Of a stretch of 64,000 bases of DNA, positions 19,426 through 29,680 are shown piece after piece; the stretch's first letter is position 1, and every line of letters starts with the position of its first letter. The translations under genes and the position numbers were made by a program. The stretch comes from JAJRVM01 sp963700515 (GTDB lineage: Bacteria; Planctomycetota; Planctomycetia; Pirellulales; Pirellulaceae). The DNA is taken from assembly GCA_963700515.1 (NCBI GenBank), contig CAVOXY010000025.1:1-64000 (forward strand). The letters are read 5' to 3'. A model generated the notes under the pieces. The model saw only the letters and a program-made list of their open reading frames with translations, ran no database searches and had not been told where the DNA came from.

Positions 19426-20086
19426 CTAGAATTCTGCCGGCTTTTCGGCGGGGAAACGACCACCACTGGAATACCATCCTTGGCCAATCTCAAAGCACCT
19501 GTCGATCACGGTGGTGGCCAAAATCCTGCGTGCCCGCGGACGACTCCATGGAGACGACCGTGTGACCAGACGCGACCGGTTCTCGGTGAATGAAGCCGAT
19601 CCCGCTGTGCGATACATCCCTGCTGAACGCCGCCGTCTTCTTGCCGTCGACATCCTCCAAGACCACGGGACGGAACAACGGATATCGTTGGTGCAACCGT
19701 CGATTGAGCTTCTCCCCCACCACCGCGGAAAGCAAGAACAGGGACTGCGGCGTCGTTGCGCAGCGGTAGCCATTGCCACTGTAGTACCGGTGTTCACTCA
19801 GGCACGAACACCACTCCGTGCAGCAATGCAATTCCAAGAAGCGGCCGAGCAGAGGAATGGTCAGCGTGAACTGGCCGCCGATTTCCAATGGCTGCTCGTG
19901 CAACAGTCCGATGCCGCTGCGCGATATGTCACGACAGAAGGCTGGGTACTCGGTGGCTGCTGCACCTGCCATCGTGATCTGGGCCGGCCGCAAAAATGGC
20001 TTGCGATGAAGCTTGCGACGCTCCATTTCTTCAGCCATGGCTTCTTGCAGATACAGCTCAACAATTTGTTCGGTTTGGCATATCAT
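19426..20086 (-). CDS. tandem PilZ-domain protein, frameshift near the end
   Basis: Two PilZ-like c-di-GMP-binding domains in about 215 residues. Domain 1 has RRKLHRKPFLRPAQI and CRDISRSGIGLLHEQPLEIG; domain 2 has RRLHQRYPLFRPVVL and SRDVSHSGIGFIHREPVASG. Both keep the RDxSxxGxG motif, and an R-rich upstream motif is visible in each. Near 19510 the frame shifts, and the natural C-terminus is VIDRCFEIGQGWYSSGGRF, ending at 19426. No membrane segment or output domain, so it is probably a cytosolic c-di-GMP receptor/adaptor. Divergent from the Ser/Thr kinase gene. Confidence 0.75.
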
Positions 20087-20624
20087 GTCGGTCTAACCCC
20101 CTCACAATGATAGGATAGGTATTTGGGCGCGGCCGGCAAAAAAAATACGCGCAACGACGCACCAACCGTTAATAGCGCAACAACCGGTGCGGCTCGCCTC
20201 GGAGGCGGATTCCCGTGCGTTCACCGTCGAGAATCGATCGCTCGTTCTCGGCGATATTCCAGGATCATCCGCCTTTACCCCCCTCTATCGAGGAAAGACC
20301 CGCTCATGATCTTCGCACTCCAGGTACGCGGAGGCGGACGAGAGAACTGCAGAGGGGCGTCGCGATCCGATTGACGATTTCTATTGCCGACCGTTTTACC
20401 CCGTTGTAGACTGGCGTCTATACCCTCAGTACAGTGGGAACGAGTCTCCTGAATTCCGCACGTGACCGCACCGGGTCCGACGAACGACGCGGTTGGCACG
20501 ACCCCGTGCTTTCCCCTGTGCCTTGTGCATTCAGTGCGGTTTGTACGGCCGTCTGCCTATCCGTGTGGATCACAGTAATACGGTGGGCACTACCTAGCTT
20601 GGCGCACGCCCCGGATCGCCAGCC
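20087..20624. other. gene-free divergent promoter region
   Basis: 538 bp between the PilZ gene and the membrane kinase gene, transcribed away from each other. No reading frame with coding character; promoters for both are expected here but none is clear enough to mark. Confidence 0.5.
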
Positions 20625-23224
20625 ATGGACAACCACCATCATCCCGATGATGAATCTCTGTCGATTTCCGACCTAGCGCGAATTGACAGAGTGTGTGTGG
20701 CGTTCGAAGAGAGCTGCAAAACCGGGCAGCCAGCCACCATTGAGAGGCTGCTTGTCGAGGTCCCGGAGCCGGTGCGATCGGCGCTACTGCGGGAACTCCT
20801 GCTGTTGGAACTGGATTATCGATGCCGCCGAGACGAAGGGCCGGTTGAGTCGGAATATGTGGCCAGATTCCCGGCGCATGAAGCCGTTGTCGGCGACGTA
20901 TTTCAACGTTTGCGAAGCGACGGTCGTGCCGCTGCTGATGCACCAACCATCGCGTCGGGCATGGCCCCGATTCCCCCGCCGCCGGCGATGACCGAGCTTT
21001 CCCCTGGGGAACAGCTAGGGGATTACACAATATTGATGGAATTGGGCCACGGCGGTTTCGGCACGGTCTATTCGGCGCGGGACGAAAACCTGCAAAGACA
21101 AGTTGCCATCAAGATCCCGCGTCGTGATCGTTTCAAGTCACGCGAACAGAAAGAGAGCTTTTTCAAGGAAGCTCGCACGGCGGCTCAGCTGAAACACGAT
21201 GGTATCGTGCCGATTTACGCTGTGGGGCGACACACGGACGAGGCCCCGTTCGTCGTCATGGAGTACCTGGAAGGCGAGTCCCTGGAAACGGTCCTCGGAT
21301 CAGGTCAGCTGAGCTATCGACGCATTGCCGAACTGCTGGTCGATGTGGCCGAAGCCGTGCATCACGCGCACCGTAATGGAATCGTGCACCGGGATTTGAA
21401 GCCCAGCAATATTGTTTTTAATGCCAACGGCAGACCCTGTATCACCGATTTTGGCCTGTCCGAGCAGTGGGATCCAAACACTGCCACATCACCCTCCCAT
21501 ACAGCGGAGTTGGCTGGGACAGCGCAGTTCATCCCTCCCGAAGTCTACGCCGGGACGGGCGTGATGGGGCCGAGTATCGATATTTACGCATTGGGTGTCA
21601 TGTTATACCTGGTGCTGACCGGGCGGCTTCCGTTTGATGGCAAGAACCTGAACGAATTGTCCGCGAGATTTTGGCCGGCGTTCCCCCGTTGCCAAACGAA
21701 ATCAATCCCAATGTCCCGGAGAAGTTGCAGCGGATCTGTTTGAAAGCGATGGAGCATCCTGCTCACCGGTATGAATCGGCTCAGTGGCTGGCCGACGAAT
21801 TGCGGAGGTACCTGGAAGGCCGTGAAGTACTGGTGCGCCCCTTGCGCTACGACGCGGAACTGCGCGGCAAGCTGCAGAACCACTATACCGAAATCCATAC
21901 CTGGCGCGAGCAGAATTTGATCGATCTGCCCGGCATGGATCGGCTGTTGCGACCCTATTGGTTCCTCCTGCAGTCCGACTCGCCCTGGCCTACGCTGGCC
22001 CGAACGTATCCGCTGGAAGCCATCACGATTCGCCTGGGGGGTTGGCTGGTACTGCTCAGCACGCTTCTGTGGCATCTCTACTGGCCCACCCTTGAGCCGG
22101 CGCCCAAAATCACCACGATCGCTCTTCCAACGCTCGCCCTGAACGGGGTTGGCTGGACGTTCTGGTATCTGCAGAGCAAGTGGAATGCCCGCATTTTCCT
22201 CGGCATCGGAGCCTTGCTGTTACCCCTGCTAGTCGTGGTTGTGCTGCAGGAGTGCGGCCTGGTGACTTTCCCCCAACAAACGTCTGAAGAGTTGTTTGCC
22301 CGCGTCGCTCCCAACTGGGCGCCGAGTAATGTTCAACTCACTCTGTCCAGCGCGGCCTTTCTGGCGTATTGCGTGTTCCTGCTGCGTTTATTTCCCGGCA
22401 GATTGTTCGCCGTCTGGTTGGCTATCGGGGTTTACGTGTTCTTCACCGGATGCCTGGCCCTCTGGGGGCTCCGCGAGTGGTTAGAGAATTCCCATGTCGC
22501 TCGAGCACTTGTCTGCTATCTGTTCCCCTGCCTGTTATTGCTCTTGCTCTCCCTTTGGTCCGATCGGCTTGGTCACCGTGGCGAAGCTGCCATGCTCTTC
22601 ATGTTTTTCCCAGTGCCGCTCGCCATCCTGTTGACTCTGCTCGGGTATTACGGCAGCTGGGAATGGCTCCCTAATATGACGGCATCGAGCCCCCCTCAAC
22701 ACTCGAACGAGACGGTCAACCTGTGGTGGATGTCAAACGGTTTCGTGTATGCCGTGGCCGCAGTATTCAGTTTCCGGTCCAAAGCTGGTTTCGTCCGCTT
22801 TTGGAATTCGTTCTTTGCCAGCTTAGTGCCGCTCAGTCTGCTCTTGCCGTGCAATATCTTGATAGGCTCGGCGGAAGTAGAACCGTTGAACTATCAACTC
22901 GGTGGCGTCCCAGTCAACATTTACGAACTGTTGGGCGGAGTGGCGGCCATCGGTTTCGTCTTGCTCGGAACGTATATGAATCGTGCTGCGCTGACCGTGC
23001 CTGGCCTCCTAGGTCTCGCCACTTTCCTGTTCCGTTTTACGGACAGCCACCTGAAAGGCCAGATTTCCTGGCCAGTGAGCATCGCGATTGTCGGGGGGGT
23101 GGCGATGTTAGCCGGTGTCGCGTCCGCCGCCGTACGGGCTCGCACGCGACGAGCACCGCCCATCCCAGCGGTGCCGCCAGGCGCGGACGCCGGACCCACC
23201 CGCCTGGTAGCGCCGAAGCGGTGA
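20625..23224 (+). CDS. Ser/Thr protein kinase with polytopic membrane C-terminus, one frameshift
   Basis: ATG 20625. Residues 1-130 form the planctomycete pre-kinase region (LARIDRVCVAFEESCKTG). Kinase domain: Gly-loop GHGGFGTVYSA (~142), Lys in VAIKIPRR, catalytic HRDLKPSNI (~257), DFGLSEQW (~275), TAQFIPPEVYAG. Near 21660 one base is missing (GAATTGTC where GAAATTGTC is expected) and the frame moves; it resumes with VREILAGVPPLPNEINPNVP and YESAQWLADELRRYLEGR. From about 22030 the protein has roughly ten hydrophobic segments, ending in a basic/proline tail. A kinase with a multi-helix membrane domain suggests an envelope sensor; signal and targets unknown. Confidence 0.85.
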
Positions 23225-23677
23225 AGTCCCGACCGCCGTCGGACAATCGCGGAATCTGTACGAATCCCCGCAGAAAGTCCCTTTTCCACGCCGCGTTGCC
23301 TGCCAACAATTGGGAGGCTCCCCGGGGCGTGTGCGTCACGAATCGTCGTGGTGGCCGCATGTCCCCCACCGCCGGTTGCTCGACGGTCGAATCGCCGCAG
23401 GTACGGTTCCGCCGGAGCATTCTGTCGGCGCTCTTCGAGCGGTCCTTATGGCCAGACCCCAACAGGCTGGCTTGTGCGGTTTTGACAAGACGCGAAAATG
23501 AAGGGGAGTAGGGCACGGATCCCGGGAAGCAACCGTTTGAGAGAATGTCTGTCGACCAGTTTGAGATAATCGCCAGCGCCATACGGTTGGCGGACTGCGG
23601 CACGGGCACAAGAGAAAACAGGTTTGTGGGCTCCTCGGCTCGCAGAAGATATTGTCGGCACTTAGCGAGGGTGTGCA
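23225..23677. other. gene-free stretch
   Basis: 453 bp between the kinase and the secreted-protein operon. No supported gene, repeat or hairpin seen. Confidence 0.5.
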
Positions 23678-24556
23678 ATGAACATCACCAAGACCACAGG
23701 TGGAGCGATTTATCTAGCGGTCATCATGTTGGCGCTGCCCGGTTGGAGTGGCGAGAAGAAACGTGAAAAGGGGGAAAAGGCCGAGAAGACCGCACCCGCT
23801 CAGGTGGAGCCGGAAACGATCGGACTGTTCGCGGCCATTGGCGACGGCAAGATCAGTGTCGCTGTTGTGCCACAGAGCTTTTCCGCACTCACGCTGCGCG
23901 TCCGTAACAACACACGGTCGCCGTTGAAAGTCGAGTTGCCTGCTACGATTGCCGCCGTGCCGACCGCGCGACTACAGGCGGTCCGCGGGATGCAAGCCGG
24001 ACAGACGCCGATGAGCCTCGCCAAGGGCTACGGATATGGCCAGGACCAGGGCGGCTCGCAGGGGTTGGGGGGTTCGTTGGGTGGCCCTTGGTCGGGCGGT
24101 ACCTTCGCGCAAGACAACGACGCTCAGGGTGACTCCGCAAAGGGCAACCGCGCACCAGGCGATCAGCAACCCGCTCCAGCAGGTCCACGGTATTGGACGT
24201 TGGCTCCTCGTCAGATCTTCCAGACCCAAATCCCCTGTTTTTGCCTCGAATTCGGCAAACCCGATCCCACCAGCCGCATCCCGTACCAGCTCTGCCCCCT
24301 GCAGGATCTCAACAGCAGATCCGCAGTCGAGGAACTGCTCGAGCAGTTTGCCAAGCGCGGCATCAACCAGTTCGTGGCCCAGTTGGCAGCCTGGCACGTC
24401 GCCAACGACGTGCCCTGGCAGATGCTCACCAAGGTCCAGTTTCCTCGTACGCCCAGCAGCCGAGGACACCGCGTCACGCCGATGGAACTGATGGCGGCCA
24501 AGCAACTCGCCGAGTCGCTGCCCTCCTACGGCCAGCCGGCTAGTCTGGGGAAATAA
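23678..24556 (+). CDS. hypothetical secreted protein
   Basis: Not recognised. ATG 23678 is preceded by GAGGG. The N-terminus is hydrophobic (AIYLAVIMLALPGWSG) with a probable signal-peptide cleavage near WSG, then a Lys/Glu-rich segment (KKREKGEKAEKTA). The mature region has a strand-rich start (ISVAVVPQSFSALTLRVRNN), a Gly/Gln-rich linker (about residues 120-150) and a helical C-terminal half (EELLEQFAKRGINQFVAQLA). The pattern ends ...VTPMELMAAKQLAESLPS. It precedes the ThuA gene by 4 bp, so the two are translationally coupled. Probably an extracytoplasmic protein of a planctomycete-restricted family. Confidence 0.7.
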   Translation: MNITKTTGGAIYLAVIMLALPGWSGEKKREKGEKAEKTAPAQVEPETIGLFAAIGDGKISVAVVPQSFSALTLRVRNNTRSPLKVELPATIAAVPTARLQAVRGMQAGQTPMSLAKGYGYGQDQGGSQGLGGSLGGPWSGGTFAQDNDAQGDSAKGNRAPGDQQPAPAGPRYWTLAPRQIFQTQIPCFCLEFGKPDPTSRIPYQLCPLQDLNSRSAVEELLEQFAKRGINQFVAQLAAWHVANDVPWQMLTKVQFPRTPSSRGHRVTPMELMAAKQLAESLPSYGQPASLGK

Positions 24557-24560
24557 ACTA

Positions 24561-25388
24561 ATGAAACGATTCATCTCCGCTTGGTTGGCATTCGCGACGC
24601 TGCTGGTATGTACGTCGATTCAGGCCACTGAAGAGCAACCGGCCGGCCGTGTCAAACCTCATCTGGTCATCGTCATGGCAGAAGGGGAGTACAAAACGGA
24701 CCTCACGCTTCCGCCGTTTGCCAAAGCCAACTTGGAAGAGGATTTTCGCGTCACGTTGCTCTTGGCCAACGAAAACGACCGCAACGACATCCCGGGACTT
24801 GAGGCACTCAAAACAGCCGATGTGGTACTATTGTCGATCCGGCGCCGCACGTTGCCAGAGGATCAACTGGCCGTCATCCGAGCCTATGTGGAACAAGGCA
24901 AGCCGCTCGTCGCGATTCGCACATCGTGTCACGCCTTCTGTTTAAGGAACGAACATCCACCGGCGGGATTGGCGGAGTGGCCCGACTTTGACCCACAGAT
25001 TCTCGGCTGTCACTACCAGGACCATTACCCAAACGACGTGATGACCTACGTGCGGGTCGGTGAACAGGCCGGCGACCATCCGATCGTGCAAGGTGTTCAC
25101 TCGGGCCCGTGGCGGGTTTTCAGCTCTCTCTATCGTGTGCTGCCCTTGGCCGAGTCAACAACGCTGTTAATGACGGGACAGGCCGCAGACAACACACCCC
25201 ACGAACCGGTCGCCTGGACCAATCGACCCAAAAACGGCAATCGCGTCTTCTTCACTTCGCTTGGGCACCCACAAGACTTCACGCTGCCGGACTTCGTGCG
25301 TCTGTTGCGAAACGGCATCTATTGGGCGGCCGACCTGCCCGTTCCCAGGCGTGACGTCGTGCCGCTAGAGCACGCCCCACAGAAGTGA
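24561..25388 (+). CDS. ThuA-like domain protein, secreted
   Basis: ThuA/trehalose-utilisation family with class-I glutamine-amidotransferase-like fold. A signal peptide (FISAWLAFATLLVCTSIQA) begins at ATG 24561. Recognisable elements are HLVIVMAEGEYKT, ADVVLLSIRRRTLPEDQL, a nucleophile-elbow-like segment VAIRTSCHAFCL, GCHYQDHYPNDVMTYVRV, HPIVQGV and the C-terminal NRVFFTSLGHPQDF plus RLLRNGIYWAADLP. 275 residues. ThuA proteins in planctomycetes often sit beside DUF6807 and oxidoreductase genes involved in sugar turnover; the exact substrate is unknown. It is the middle gene of a three-gene operon. Confidence 0.85.
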   Translation: MKRFISAWLAFATLLVCTSIQATEEQPAGRVKPHLVIVMAEGEYKTDLTLPPFAKANLEEDFRVTLLLANENDRNDIPGLEALKTADVVLLSIRRRTLPEDQLAVIRAYVEQGKPLVAIRTSCHAFCLRNEHPPAGLAEWPDFDPQILGCHYQDHYPNDVMTYVRVGEQAGDHPIVQGVHSGPWRVFSSLYRVLPLAESTTLLMTGQAADNTPHEPVAWTNRPKNGNRVFFTSLGHPQDFTLPDFVRLLRNGIYWAADLPVPRRDVVPLEHAPQK

Positions 25389-25464
25389 AGTGTCGAAATC
25401 CGTGCGAGATCTGCCCCAGGACCAGGTGGCACTTGGGGGCGAAGCCTGCGTTGGGAGATGAATC

Positions 25465-26406
25465 ATGTCGCACGAAAGCAAACCGCCTCGTTGCCAGGTC
25501 GTCCCGTTGCCGGACCATCAAGCCTCCATCCAGATCGATGGCGACGAGCGGTTGCGGTGGCATTTCGGTCCATCGTATCCGCGTCCCTTCTTCTATCCGC
25601 TGGTCGGCCCCTCGGGATCGTCACTGATTCGTATGGGTCATCCCGGCGCGCCGGATCACGACCATCATCGCGGGATCTGGTTTGCGCACAATGATGTTGT
25701 CGGGAACGATTTCTGGAGTGACACTGCTGCGGCGCGGATTCGGCAACTGCAGTGGCTCTGTTACGAAGACAGCGACGAAGAAGCCAGACTGGCGGTTCAG
25801 CTAGGCTGGTTCGACGGCCACGACCCGCGGGCCCTCCTGGAGCAACAGGTGGTTGTCGCCGTGAGGCCGGTTGGCCAGCGCGAGACGGCTGTGGAGATTC
25901 AGTTCTCGTTCCCGCCAGTGTCGCAACGACTGGAGTTTCGCCAATCGAATTTCGGATTTCTGGGCGTGCGTGTGGCAAAGGGAATCTCCGGCTATTTCGG
26001 AGGTGGGACGATCTCCGACAGCGAAGGTCGGCAGGGAGAGCCCGCGATATTCGGCCGACAGGCCCGCTGGATGGACTACAGCGGCCACACGGGGACTGGC
26101 GTCGCTACAGCCGTGGAGGGTATCACCTACTTCGATCATCCCCGCAATCCCGGCTATCCCACCCACTGGCATGTCCGCGAAGACGGGTGGATGATCGCCT
26201 CGGCCTGCATGCAGAATCCACTATTGACAACCCAGGAGTCCCCCCTCACGCTCCGCTATCTGCTGCACGCACATGCCGGCCCCCTGCAGACCGACGGCGC
26301 CAACCTGCTCGCCACGGAATTTGCCCAGCGCGGTGCTCTGAAACTGGTCAAATCCAGCCAGCCACATACGGCCTACGAGATCCACCGCGCAACGCTGCCA
26401 ACGTAG
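25465..26406 (+). CDS. DUF6807 / PmoA-like family protein
   Basis: Protein of the family labelled 'methane oxygenase PmoA' or DUF6807, which is not a membrane methane monooxygenase. ATG 25465. The diagnostic motif is HPGAPDHDHHRGIWFAHNDV (residues ~53-72). Further blocks are FYPLVGPSG, GYFGGGTISDSEGR, MDYSGHTGTG and FDHPRNPGYPTHWHVREDGW, i.e. several conserved His/Asp in a beta-rich fold. No signal peptide. The stop codon TAG (26404-26406) lies inside the first GTAGCTGA of the downstream repeat array. Gene order with ThuA suggests joint action on a carbohydrate-derived substrate (inference). Confidence 0.85.
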   Translation: MSHESKPPRCQVVPLPDHQASIQIDGDERLRWHFGPSYPRPFFYPLVGPSGSSLIRMGHPGAPDHDHHRGIWFAHNDVVGNDFWSDTAAARIRQLQWLCYEDSDEEARLAVQLGWFDGHDPRALLEQQVVVAVRPVGQRETAVEIQFSFPPVSQRLEFRQSNFGFLGVRVAKGISGYFGGGTISDSEGRQGEPAIFGRQARWMDYSGHTGTGVATAVEGITYFDHPRNPGYPTHWHVREDGWMIASACMQNPLLTTQESPLTLRYLLHAHAGPLQTDGANLLATEFAQRGALKLVKSSQPHTAYEIHRATLPT

Positions 26407-27070
26407 CTGAGCCCGCCACGTAGCTGAGCCCGCCAAGGGCTCAGCCGAATCGCATAACGACCTGCCAGCTGGCTACCACGTAGCTGAGCCCGCCAAGGGC
26501 TCAGCCGAATTGCATAACGACCTGCCAGCGGCTGCCACGTAGCTGAGCCCGCCAAGGGCTCAGCCGAATTGCATAACGACCTGCCAGCTGGCTACCACGT
26601 AGCTGAGCCCGCCAAGGGCTCAGCCGAATTGCATAACGACCTGCCAGCTGGCTACCACGTAGCTGAGCCCGCCAAGGGCTCAGCCGAATCGCATAACGAC
26701 CTGCCAGCGGCTGCCACGTAGCTGAGCCCGCCAAGGGCTCAGCCGAATTGCATAACGACCTGCCAGCTGGCTACCACGTAGCTGAGCCCGCCAAGGGCTC
26801 AGCCGAATCGCATAACGACCTGCCAGCGGCTGCCACGTAGCTGAGCCCGCCAAGGGCTCAGCCGAATTGCATAACGACCTGCCAGCTGGCTACCACGTAG
26901 CTGAGCCCGCCAAGGGCTCAGCCGAATTGCATAACGACCTGCCAGACTGGCTACGTCAGCTGTCAGTCTGAAGCCCGCCAAGGGCTCAGCCGAATTGCAT
27001 AACGACCTGCCAGCGGCTGCCACGTAGCTGAGCCCGCCAAGGGCTCAGCCGAATCGCATAACGACCTGCC
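26403..27070 (+). repeat. forward GTAG hairpin array, 59-60 bp period (about 10 full units)
   Basis: GTAGCTGAGCCCGCCAAGGG units with stem GCTGAGCCC/GGGCTCAGC start at 26420, 26480, 26539, 26599, 26659, 26718, 26778, 26837, 26897 and 27024, plus a truncated unit at 26403 and a diverged one near 26950. Spacers read GAAT(T/C)GCATAACGACCTGC. The first unit supplies the stop codon of the upstream gene. Confidence 0.95.
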
Positions 27071-27250
27071 AGCGGCTGAACCCTGGCGGGTTCAGCTACC
27101 GATGGCTGAACCCTGGCGGGTTCAGCTACCCAAGGCTGAACCCTGGCGGGTTCAGCTACCAGCGGCTGAACCCTGGCGGGTTCAGCTACCCATGGCTGAA
27201 CCCTGGCGGGTTCAGCTACCAGCGGCTGAACCCTGGCGGGTTCAGCTACC
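27071..27250 (-). repeat. reverse GTAG hairpin array, six 30-bp units
   Basis: Units of exactly 30 bp from 27071, each GGCTGAACCCTGGCGGGTTC then AGCTACC, the reverse complement of GTAGCTGAACCC. Only a 3-base tag between units varies. The last unit contains the TGA stop (27244-27242) of the convergent minus-strand lipoprotein gene. Confidence 0.95.
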
Positions 27251-28544
27251 GTTCGGTGGGACCGTTGAGGAAAACACCCGTCGGTAGGCGAGCATGGCGG
27301 ACAGAGCATGCTGGACGTAATCGATCCGCACTTCTCCGATGCGTTTCTTCTCGTCTTCGCTCAGCCGGACGGACACGAATCCAGGTACAATACGTGGGAC
27401 CGCTCCCACGTGCGGCTCGCTATCGATTTGGCAGCGGAGCAGAAACTGCATGCCCACCTGCACCGACTGTCGCACTTCCTGCCTGAGCGTCTCATCTTCC
27501 GACGGCAGCACGACGAGGGCTGCCAGCAGTCCTTCCAAACGTGTGGCGGACGGGCAACTGCGTCCCTCGGGTGTATAGCATCCGCGAATCTGTGGAAAGC
27601 TTAGCTGTCCCTGCTGCTCGCTGATCATGTCGCGGCAAAGGTGACGTGTGTGCTGCAGAATATTGTCGCGCGACGCATGATCTGACTGGCTGATCTGAAA
27701 GCGGCAGCCAGTGCTCGACACTCAACAGGTACCACTGATCAGGCACGGTCGGCTTCTGCCCCGCACCACGACGGGCCAGATCCTGGAGCGCTTTGGTCGC
27801 CGTGTGCAACCACTGCGGAGCCGGATCTTTCTCATAGAGCATGAGCAAGCCGAGTGTCGCTTCTCCCGGATAGTACATCGACTGCCACACATCACTGCGA
27901 CCACTTTCCGGAAAGAATTTTGAGTAGAAGCTACCATCACTTTTTTGCATAAAGACCAGGAATCTGCCCAGCCCGCGCAGCTGGTCGATGGGCGTGAACC
28001 CGGGCTCGACTTCCTCGACGGAAAGCAACGCCGCAAGTGCCAGTCCGGCGCCCCCCAACTTGGCCTGTCTCGGTTCATCTCGACCGGTCACGGCGGGTTC
28101 CGACCAGGCTGCCAGCAGATTCGAATTGCCGGCCACCGCAGAAATGCACTGCTGTCGAAGAAACGTTGCCGCGCGGAGCATCGCATCGTGCACAGGTGGA
28201 TCCGGCGTGCTTTGGCAATACTGAGCCAGCGCGTAGACGGCACCGGCGTGGCGCAACACGTTGTACTGCCCGGCGTCCTCCTCGTCCGATGCCAGTTGAA
28301 ATCGATACGTGAACCGACCTTGCTCGTCACATAGCCCCGCCAGGTACTGTGCTGACCTGTCTATCGCCAGCGGAAACTTCGCCAGATTGACATCACCGGT
28401 GCTTCGCTGCTCGGAGGCTTCCTGGGTCGGTGGACGCGCGGAATCGGAACAGGAAACCGCAGTCAACGCCAGTAGACCGATGAGGGCCAGGCCGGGCGGC
28501 AACCGCTGGCCTGACGAACGACACGTGGAGAATCGAACAATCAT
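27242..28544 (-). CDS. putative lipoprotein, all-alpha (six-hairpin/prenyltransferase-like) fold, one frameshift
   Basis: ATG 28544. The N-terminal signal LALIGLLALTAVSCSDS fits lipoprotein export (Cys near residue 32). The mature part has repeating helical motifs: FPLAIDRSAQYLAGLCDEQG, LRHAGAVYALAQYCQS, GGAGLALAALLSVEE, GLGRFLVFMQKSDGSFYSKF, YYPGEATLGLLMLYEKDP, as in terpenoid-cyclase or glycoside-hydrolase-like toroids. Near 27705 the frame changes; the C-terminus continues RLEGLLAALVVLPSEDETL, then VGMQFLLRCQ, and VRIDYVQHALSAMLAYRRVF. The stop TGA lies inside a reverse GTAGCTGA repeat. Enzymatic role not identifiable. Confidence 0.65.
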
Positions 28545-28707
28545 GGCATTCTTCGCTGGTGGGATTGTCAGCAGGCCAGGTCGACAAGAACAGGACGCGA
28601 CTGGTCAAGTTTACCATACGGTTATTGACGTCATCGGAAGGGGTCCAGAATATGGTGCCGCGAGATTTCCGTTTTACGTCGGGGGAGCCGAGGCGATGCG
28701 GCAGGCG

Positions 28708-28753
28708 GTAGCAGATCAGTTGTCGCTCCGCTGGGACAAGTCCAGCGGCAGCG
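28708..28753 (+). repeat. single GTAGC(A)GATCAG repeat unit
   Basis: GTAGCAGATCAGTTGTCGCT followed by hairpin CCGCTGGGAC/GTCCAGCGG. Third locus of the family seen at 9673 and 17914, here as a solo copy between divergent sequence and the UDG stop. Confidence 0.75.
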
Positions 28754-28792
28754 GGGGGCGAGAAGAAACGACCCGAGCATCAAATACCGAAG

Positions 28793-29680
28793 TTATTTTT
28801 CCCGCGTTCCTTCGGGAATCTCGATCCCCATCTCGTTCATCAGCATTTTCATGTCATCCCAAGTCGCTCGCTTCGCGGCCGGATTTCTCAGCAGATAGGC
28901 GGGGTGATATGTGGCCACCACCTTGATACTCCCGAAAAGGTGGATCTTTCCCCGCAATTGCCCGATGGGCGTCGTCGTTTCGAGCAGATTTTGGGCTGCC
29001 ACGGCACCCAGGCAACAAATGAACTCGGGGCGAATGATCCTCAGTTGGTGCAAGAGATGTTCGCGGCAGTTAGCGGCTTCCTGCGGCAGCGGATTACGGT
29101 TTCCCGGGGGACGGCATTTGAGGATATTCAGAATGTACACGTCTTCGCGTCGTAGCGAACAGGCTTCGAGGATTTTCGTGAGGAGTTGACCGGCCCGCCC
29201 CACAAACGGCTCGCCCTGGCGATCTTCATCGGCGCCAGGTGCCTCACCGAGCACCGCCAGTCGAGCCTGCGGATTTCCCACTCCGAACACTGTCTGTGTG
29301 CGAGTAGTCGCCAATTCTTGGCAGCGCTGGCAGGCCGCCACGTCACGACAAGCCGCCTCCAGGGCGGCGACGCGTTGCTCTCGCGTGGTCGGCAATGACG
29401 CTCCGGTGGACTCCACAGGCGCCGCAGCCGACGGCTGTTGACGCGTGGTTTCGGGACGCTGCGGCGGGCGGGGCACGGCTTCCTCCTGGTATGGCAACTG
29501 CTGCGGGACGGACGATTCACTGGCCAAACACGGTTCCGGTCGCGACTTCTGCACTGCCTCGGCGGGCCCCAGGGAGACAGCCCGTGGACGAGGCAGGTCC
29601 ATGACGCCTGCCTGCTGAAGACTCTGTAGCCGCTGCAGCAGGAGTCGACGCAGTTGTGTGGATGGAAGGGTATCGACCAA
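28793..29680 (-). CDS. uracil-DNA glycosylase, type-4 (family 4, Fe-S)
   Basis: Removes uracil from DNA to start base-excision repair. ATG 29680. Residues 1-115 are a low-complexity Pro/Gln-rich extension. The catalytic domain has GEAPGADEDRQGEPFVGRAG (motif 1, with the family-4 GEAPG) and ATYHPAYLLRN (motif 2). Four Fe-S cysteines are visible: the CxxC-like pair in ACQRC, LKCRPPGNRNP, and ANCREHLLHQ. 295 residues, intact. It is convergent with nothing immediate, and divergently placed from der with 275 bp between. Confidence 0.9.
   Translation of the reverse strand: MVDTLPSTQLRRLLLQRLQSLQQAGVMDLPRPRAVSLGPAEAVQKSRPEPCLASESSVPQQLPYQEEAVPRPPQRPETTRQQPSAAAPVESTGASLPTTREQRVAALEAACRDVAACQRCQELATTRTQTVFGVGNPQARLAVLGEAPGADEDRQGEPFVGRAGQLLTKILEACSLRREDVYILNILKCRPPGNRNPLPQEAANCREHLLHQLRIIRPEFICCLGAVAAQNLLETTTPIGQLRGKIHLFGSIKVVATYHPAYLLRNPAAKRATWDDMKMLMNEMGIEIPEGTREK

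Noticed and set aside
25465..26406. Particulate methane monooxygenase (PmoA) by family name
   Set aside because: The domain label 'PmoA' refers to a different soluble family; there are no membrane helices or copper-site pattern, so methanotrophy is not implied.
26403..27070. CRISPR array (59-60 bp period)
   Set aside because: The 'spacers' are themselves repeated and nearly identical, so this is a tandem repeat.
26373..27309. Repetitive frames such as MAGSATWQPLAGRYAIRLS and MAEPWRVQLPKAEPW
   Set aside because: Translations of the GTAGCTGA repeat arrays; they disappear where the repeats end.
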